Assembly: GCA_033439795.1 (NCBI GenBank)
Contig: JAUTDP010000007.1
Coordinates: forward strand, 248,001 to 312,000
DNA length: 64,000 nucleotides
Origin: Sordaria brevicollis
Taxonomy: Eukaryota; Ascomycota; Sordariomycetes; Sordariales; Sordariaceae
Direction of reading: 5' to 3'
Within the stretch, counting starts at the first letter, position 1. Each line of letters begins with the position of its first letter. A program made the position numbers and the translations under genes. The notes beneath the pieces are model-generated. The model worked only from the letters and a program-made list of their open reading frames with translations. It was not told the origin of the DNA and searched no databases. Below, piece by piece: positions 58,210 through 64,000 of the stretch.

Positions 58210-58857
58210 ATGAGCAGGGCACTTTTGCGCTCCGTCCTGGAGCTGCGCACTCCCGTCACGCGCCTCCCTCCATCTTTCCTCCTCCCCTTCCGTCCCGCCG
58301 CCGCCGCGGCCGCGCCCGCCGCTCGTTTCCTCCACCAGACTGCTCAGCAAGTTGAGCCCACCAGCCAGTCCGATGCTGCCGCTGCCGCTACAATTCTCAA
58401 GGCCCAGCCACCAAAGGCCACAACACCAGAGACCACCAGCACACCATCCGCCCAACAATCCCCGATAAGCGAGCAAGTCAAGCAGCTCCTCCCCATCCTC
58501 GCCGCCCAGCCGGGCCACTACACCACCATCCACATCCACGGCAAGCCGTACCTCGTCACCGAGGGCGACACGGTGAAGCTACCGTTCAAGATGCCCGGCG
58601 TGGCACCCGGCGACATCCTGCGCCTGAACCGGGCCACGGTCATTGGTAGCCGCGACCTCACCCTCCAGGGCGCCCCCTACGTCGACGAGCGCCTGTTCGA
58701 GTGCCGCGCCGTTGTTATGGGCACCGAGACCGAGCCGATGCGCGTCATGATCAAGAAGAAGCGGAGAAACAGGAAGAAGAAGCACGTGTACAGCAAGCAC
58801 AAGTACACGGTTTTGCGGATCAACCAGTTGAAGATCAACGATGTTTCGAACCTTTGA
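58210..58857 (+). CDS. MRPL49: mitochondrial large-subunit ribosomal protein bL21m
   Basis: This is an uninterrupted gene of 215 residues. The start MSRALLRSVLELRTPVTRLP and the following Arg/Ala-rich stretch to about residue 50 (RFLHQTAQQ) form a mitochondrial presequence. An Ala/Thr/Pro-rich linker follows. The L21 domain begins with LPILAAQPGHYTTIHIHGKP and YLVTEGDTVKLPF. It includes GDILRLNRATVIGSRDLTLQ and ends with the basic KKKRRNRKKKHVYSKHKYTV followed by LRINQLKIND, the typical bacterial L21 tail. bL21m sits in the mitochondrial 54S subunit near its solvent side. Yeast Mrpl49 is the equivalent. The motifs are intact and the length fits fungal members. Confidence 0.94.
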   Translation: MSRALLRSVLELRTPVTRLPPSFLLPFRPAAAAAAPAARFLHQTAQQVEPTSQSDAAAAATILKAQPPKATTPETTSTPSAQQSPISEQVKQLLPILAAQPGHYTTIHIHGKPYLVTEGDTVKLPFKMPGVAPGDILRLNRATVIGSRDLTLQGAPYVDERLFECRAVVMGTETEPMRVMIKKKRRNRKKKHVYSKHKYTVLRINQLKINDVSNL

Positions 58858-60179
58858 GCGGAAATGGTGGGAGGCTTGATTATCAACAACTGGAGAGGGG
58901 GAAAGGAAGGACGGGACAAAGTGGAAAGGGATGGGTGAAGGGAGGAAACGGTGAGGGGAACAAGCCGTTGAGAGGAGGATGAAGGACAAAAGGAGGAAGC
59001 CGACAACCCTGGGCAGGCCGATTACAGAACAGAACAGTTTGGGCCACGAACAACCGACCGCATGGCACAGAAACACATTCCACGAAACTTTGACAAAGGG
59101 ACGGAGGAAATTCGTGATTTGGTGTTATCGATGGAACAACTGTGCTACGAAAGCAGAAACGGGGCGGAAGTTGTTAAGCGTTCGCCATCTGTTAAAACTG
59201 GGCCTCCTCGTAAAAGGGGTGGCACGGTCTGCCTGGCTTCTTCCGTCATACATCTGTCTGTCCTTGCGAATAAGAAAAGGGAGGGACGGCGGACCAACTA
59301 TAGAAATTGGTTGTGTAAGATCAAGGGGATATACCGAAATACCCGGCATGTATCATATTTGTTCTTGTTCATACTAAAAACCGGGAATTGGAATCATGAC
59401 TAGAATCGAAATTGTCCGCGCCTGTGATATACATGCCATGATCAACAAAGTCGGGGTAAGTGCTGGTTTCCCGAAGACACTAGAGCAGAAGTTGAATCAT
59501 TGTTTTCAACATGTACATGAACCCTAGCATTCGGTAGAAGCGGTTGTAAGAGGGAAACTAAACGCTGTCATAAGATCACACCAGCTACAGAGCTCCTGAA
59601 CAATAACATTATAATCGGTTCAAAGCAAGGAGAAACGTATAGTCAAAGAAAGAAAACGCCCGCCCGCCAAAAAGGAGTCCAATGCACCCTTTCTTCCCAG
59701 TCGTAATCTTCGTCACCAGTAAAGCAATAACAAGAGAAACAAAGTGAAAGTCATAATGACAAAGAAACAAAGTGACCCTATCCATCTTCCCACTAGTAGT
59801 AATCCAATACCGTGCCAGGCTGAACAGACATGGTATTCATCTTTTTCTATCCCATCCACCAAATAACCAGAGAACGAACCACAAACGTGCTCGCTACCCA
59901 GGCGCAATCGCTTGCTTTTTCCCAACCGTCAAGACGTCTTGTATCCATTGCATGTATTCCATACAAAACTCATAGGAACCCAAATCTGAGGTCTATTGGG
60001 AGCGGGGGTATCCAACACAATAAATCAGCACCAGAAACTTGCTGACAAAAGAGCAAGGGTATCGTATCCAAGCCACAAACGCTGACTGACAACAAGAATA
60101 ATCAATCCATCCATCAATCCATCCATAACAAACAAAAAGGAAAGGTAGAGAAGAGAGCCGAAAAAGGCCACCAAAGTTA
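58858..60179. other. convergent intergenic region
   Basis: This 1.3 kb lies between the bL21m and Mps1 stop codons. No gene is seen. A short ATCC-type tandem run is present at about 60105-60127. Confidence 0.45.
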
Positions 60180-63009
60180 CTACCTCTGGTGGCCGCCACT
60201 CCCACTCCCACCACTCCCACCACCAGCATTATTTCCGGCGTTACCACCCATAACCGCTTTCCTGACCGTAGCCCAGTACGCCTGCGGCCACGTATTCACC
60301 ACCTCGGCCTCGGTGGGCATGCGTTCCTTGCATCTCTGCACGACGCTTTGTATCAGCCTAGACAACAGCTCCTCCGTGACAGGCAGGACTTTTCCGTGCT
60401 CCGCCGCCGCGTACACGGACGGGTCGAACTCCTGCGGATACAGGAAGGGATCCGTGTCGGCCAGCAGCTCGTCGCACGTGGGCCTCTCGCGCTGCTCGCG
60501 GTTGAGACACCGGCGCATCGTGCGGATGACCGAGGGAGGCACGCGGCTGCCGTCCTCGGTGGCTTCGGGGAAATCGATCTGATACGACCAGTTGATGATG
60601 GCCTGGCACCGTGACATCTGGTTGGCGATCTTGCCGAAGGGCGGCAGGCCGTAGACCATCTGGTACAAGATGCAGCCGAGCGACCAGACGTCCGAGGGTT
60701 TGCCGAGCTTCATGAGCTTCGGTGCGCCGTGCTGGCGATGGTTGAGCGGCGGAGGGATGCAGAACTTGCCGTTCTGGGCGGACGTGAAGGCGTACTGGTT
60801 CGAGTCCATCAGCGACTCGGGTGACATGTAGTTGGGCGTGCCGATTTGGGTCTCGCGGTGCACGTTGACGGTCATTTCGGTCTGGATGGCGTTGGCGATG
60901 CCGAAGTCAATGAGCTTGAGGCGGCCTTGGACGAGGACAAAGTTGGCTGGCTTGAGATCGCTGTGCACAACGTCGCGGGCGTGCACCGCTTGGACGCACT
61001 CGAGCATCTCTTTCCAGTAGTACCGAATGAAGGTAGGGTCGAGACGGGCGCCTTCTGCGGTGCTCTGGCGGCTTTTGAGGAGCGTGTTGAAGTCGAGCTC
61101 GCCGACTTCCATGAGCTGTGACACCAGTTAGAATGTTCTGCCACTCCCTCTAGACTGGAAGAAGATTGCTTACCACACTGAGAACCTGCTTCTCCAGATT
61201 CAGCTCATGGTCGATGAGTTGAATGACCCGCTCCACGCCGTTCAACCGTTTCAACAGATCGATCTCGCCCTTGAATCCTTTCACGGTGTTCTCATCGGCA
61301 TGCTCGAGAGAAACCCTCTTCAAGGCCAGCATCTTCCCGCTCTCAGCCGAAACACGGTAAACCTTTCCAGAACCACCTCGTCCAATACAGTCGATGCGGG
61401 TGTATGTTCGACCGTTTACTCGCAAAAGGACCTGCCTTTTCTTGGCCGCACCCGCCGTCGCAGAAGCTCCAGCCGCAGCTGTTGCAGTCTCAACAACCGA
61501 CATCTTTGGTGGAGGTGGAGGTGCCGGCCTATGTGGTGTGTTCTGGCTTTTGTGTGCCAACGCTTTGCGGTCGGGTGATATCGACAGCCTCTTCAGGTCT
61601 CGCCCAATGTCTCGCCCAAGATCGAGGGCCATCGGCTCGGGTATAACAGGCTTCGGGATCTCGTGATCGAGCATTAGGGATGGTGTCAGTTTCGCCCTTT
61701 TGAAAGTCGGCGGAGCCTCGTTCTCCTTATCGTTGTTGTTAGGCATATCAGGATGAGGATCTGGGATCTTGTAGCCCAGGTCCCCGTTATCTCTGTCCAA
61801 CTCTCTGAAGCTGGATTCTCGCCTGCGAACTGCTCCAGCTCTACTGCCGACCGGGCTCCCTGACGCAGCATAGTCGCGATAGTTGTTGTTTGACGCATAG
61901 AACGACGATTGCTGTTCGCCCATAGCGGCTTCGACATGACTCTGCATGTGGCTCTCATAGTTCCCGTCGTTGTCTTGGCCCATGCCCATAGCTTCGTTCT
62001 CTCCATGCGCCGCCTCGTCCTCGTCGCTCTGTCTTCTCCGCCCTCGTCGAGCTGGGCCGCTAAGAAAGCTACCCGGTACCTTTGCGACTCTCTTGATTCG
62101 CATCGAGCTTTGTGGTGCTACCGTCTGTGGCCTTCCAATGGTCGCAGGATCCTCGGGTATTTCGTGATCGCTATATCCTGTGCTGCGTTTGCCCGACACC
62201 CCAGCAAACGAACCACCCGACGATCCTCCTCCTCCGCCTAGTGAAAGCCGGTTTTTGCTGCCTGACCCGGAACCAACTGCAATCCTGACCGTCCTGATCA
62301 CGGGCGTGTGGGCGTCTCCTGCTGAATCGGATCCCGGATCGCCTTGCTGCTGTAAAAACGATGGGATTTCCTTCTCCGGTTCGCGTTCCCTGCTCTCTGT
62401 CCTGGTTCTTCTCTGACTTGCCGTCGTTGATGAGAGCCTCCGCACATTTCCTGAAAAGCTAACCGGACCCTGCTGCACGGCATTACTCAGGCGCACCACT
62501 CGTTTCCTAGGGACTGGGCTGCCGTCGCGATTGTTACTGCTGTCGTTCTGCATAGGCGATGTCGGCCTGTCGAGTGGCTGCAGGCTTCCTCCTCTGATAC
62601 TCCGCCTCGCTTCCCGTGTTCTCACACCTTCTGATCTTTCCTCCGACTTTGATGATACCAACGCGCTTCTCCTAGTAACTCGTGATGGTGGCCGAGCCGG
62701 GGGTGATAACTGCAGGTCTTCTGGAGCGCCGTGTTGCGCAAAGGATGAGGCCTCAGATGCATGACCGTCGTTGAGCAGGGCCTTGGTCAAGGCACTGAGT
62801 TTCATGGGTACGGGAATCTCGTCGTCCGAGCTGTCATTAAGACTTGGATATTGTTGTGATTGCGACTGGGGATTCGACTCGCTGCGATTGAGCAATGGTC
62901 GCGATGGCGGGCGTCGTAAGGCTTGTCTAGCAGATGTCCTTCTTCCCATCGATGTAAAGTGGCTCCCAGCGCCCATTGGCGTTGGCGAAATGGACGACAT
63001 GTCGTTCAT
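60180..63009 (-). CDS. MPS1: Mps1/TTK spindle-assembly checkpoint kinase
   Basis: Mps1 is a dual-specificity kinase needed for the spindle checkpoint and, in fungi, for spindle pole duplication. Exons on the minus strand are 61174-63009 and 60180-61115, giving 923 residues. Residues 1-535 are disordered, with Ser/Arg/Pro-rich sequence and several SP/TP sites (SPTPMG, RPTSPMQ). The kinase domain starts near 540 with RTYTRIDCIGRGGSGKVYRV. The ATP-binding Lys is 564 (LALKRVSLEH). The catalytic loop is HSDLKPANF with Asp665; HSD replaces HRD, as in other Mps1 kinases. DFG begins at 682. The activation loop has THR/Thr candidates in VHRETQIGTPNYMSPESL. A Gly/Ser-rich tail (GGNAGNNAGGGSGGSGSGGH) ends the protein. 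One 58-nt intron lies between the N-lobe and the hinge, joining LSV to LMEVGELDF. Confidence 0.95.
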
Positions 63010-64000
63010 ATGTGTTGTTTACCGCCCCTGTTGCTTTGGTGGTGGTTGCGAATATGCGCTGGCTCGGTGTTGGGTGGATCTAACTTCTCGTCCTGTTGGC
63101 GATCTTTGGAACCTTGCCCGTCTTTCCTAGCCACGGACTGTCCAGTCTTGCTCTTGTTCTGCGCCTGGTTTGCCGCCTTTTCAAAATCCAGACCCAAAAA
63201 AGACAAAACAAAAGATACCTGATAAGCACAAGTGTATGTGGGCGATCGCAAATCTACGTGCCAAAATAGCGCAAGGAACCAAGAATAACGAGTGGTAGCA
63301 AGAAATCATGTAACGCGGCGCGATCGAGGCATGTCGTGGACGGGAGCTGGAGGAGACGATGGGATTCGCTCTGGATTGGGAATCTGGGTGCTGCGTGCTG
63401 GCTTCCCGTCAGGACCGAGTATTTTGACTTGTGGAGCTGCGACCAATCAAAACACGGGATGGTGTCGCATGGTTGCTCGCGGCAACCGCTTAACTTTGGG
63501 AAAGGCAAACTCCAGCGACAAGTTGCCAAGCTTTGTTTACAACAGCAGGGAAGCCCGACCTTGGAAACGCACATGCATCCGTGCGTATCAATAAATTGAT
63601 GGAGACGACACAGGAGCTTCAGGTCAAAGTCGAGGGTTTTGTTTACAAAGTTGTCACTGGTTCCGGTGGACTGGAACGCCAGCGAGCAAGACACCTAAGA
63701 ACAAGTTCACAATTGCACGCGCTTTGCGGCCGCATATTGCCTGATTGCTTGAGCTGCAGGCACAGACATTCATGACCAGAACAGAACACACCAAAACGAT
63801 CACCGAGGGAGAAAAAAAGAGTTCCGAAGAAAGCCTTGCGAGTTGTATTGTTCCGCCTATTTGCCGTATGACGTCCTTAAACGAGACGTGCCCTTGTAAT
63901 CCCAAGAACTCCAGCTCTGCCGCCGCTGTCGAGGCGAATGGGGTGCAGATGACTTTTGAACCATGTGTACAATCCGTCAAGGTTCCTCGGAAAAGACCAT
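63010..64000. promoter_or_regulatory. Mps1 upstream region to window edge
   Basis: This 1 kb holds the Mps1 promoter. The remaining open frames, for example 63654-63980 on the minus strand, have no recognised domain. A gene continuing beyond the right edge cannot be judged. Confidence 0.4.

Overview
The window is a 64 kb piece of nuclear DNA from a filamentous ascomycete, most likely a Sordariomycete of the Neurospora/Sordaria type. The evidence is short spliceosomal introns with GTRNGT donors and CTRAC/CTGAC-like branch sites, start contexts of the CAAAATGGC type, strong C-ending codon bias in highly expressed genes, polyglutamine-rich regulators, and a full set of single-copy eukaryotic housekeeping genes. 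Genes lie on both strands with 0.4-2.6 kb between them. I see no transposon, no RIP-type AT-rich tract, no CRISPR array and no clear secondary-metabolite cluster.

Layout. 1-12.5 kb: a Kre9/Knh1-like GPI-anchored wall protein (+), a mitochondrial PP2C phosphatase of the Ptc7 type (-) head to head with the iron-sulfur subunit of succinate dehydrogenase (+), then two divergent secreted-protein genes (8908-9689 - and 11772-12464 +). 12.5-24 kb: a large Mediator subunit 12 gene (+) and the NAD-dependent methylenetetrahydrofolate dehydrogenase (-). 25-33 kb: MMS19/Met18 (+), signal peptidase subunit Spc2 (-), ER membrane complex subunit Emc3 (+) and RNA polymerase III subunit Rpc25 (-). 34-45 kb: a NUFIP/CCCH-finger protein (+), the ER nucleotide exchange factor Sil1 (-), a complex I accessory subunit (+), a SET-domain protein (+) and ribosomal protein uS19 (-). 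45-54 kb: a GH53 galactanase (-), an MDR-family oxidoreductase (-), a membrane-anchored glutaredoxin (+) and an unrecognised protein (+). 55-64 kb: a Cys-rich/Ser-rich unknown protein (+), an intron-containing tRNA-Tyr (+), mitochondrial ribosomal protein bL21m (+) and the spindle checkpoint kinase Mps1 (-).

The genes do not form one pathway. Local themes are mitochondrial function (Ptc7-type phosphatase, SdhB, complex I subunit, bL21m), ER protein biogenesis (Spc2 and Emc3 share a 0.5 kb divergent promoter region; Sil1 lies 7 kb further on), and secreted or wall proteins at the left end. Most genes are interrupted, so I rebuilt coding sequences by joining exons across splice sites that preserve frame and family motifs. 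No RNA evidence was available.

I found no convincing new multi-gene system. The observations most worth a second look are a secreted protein with a duplicated cysteine module around an internal repeat, a 9-codon uORF whose stop overlaps the MED12 start as ATGA, a probable GC-AG intron in the SET gene, a stop-free 3n intron just before the glutaredoxin domain, possible dual-start targeting of the folate enzyme, and a tRNA-Tyr with C at position 54.
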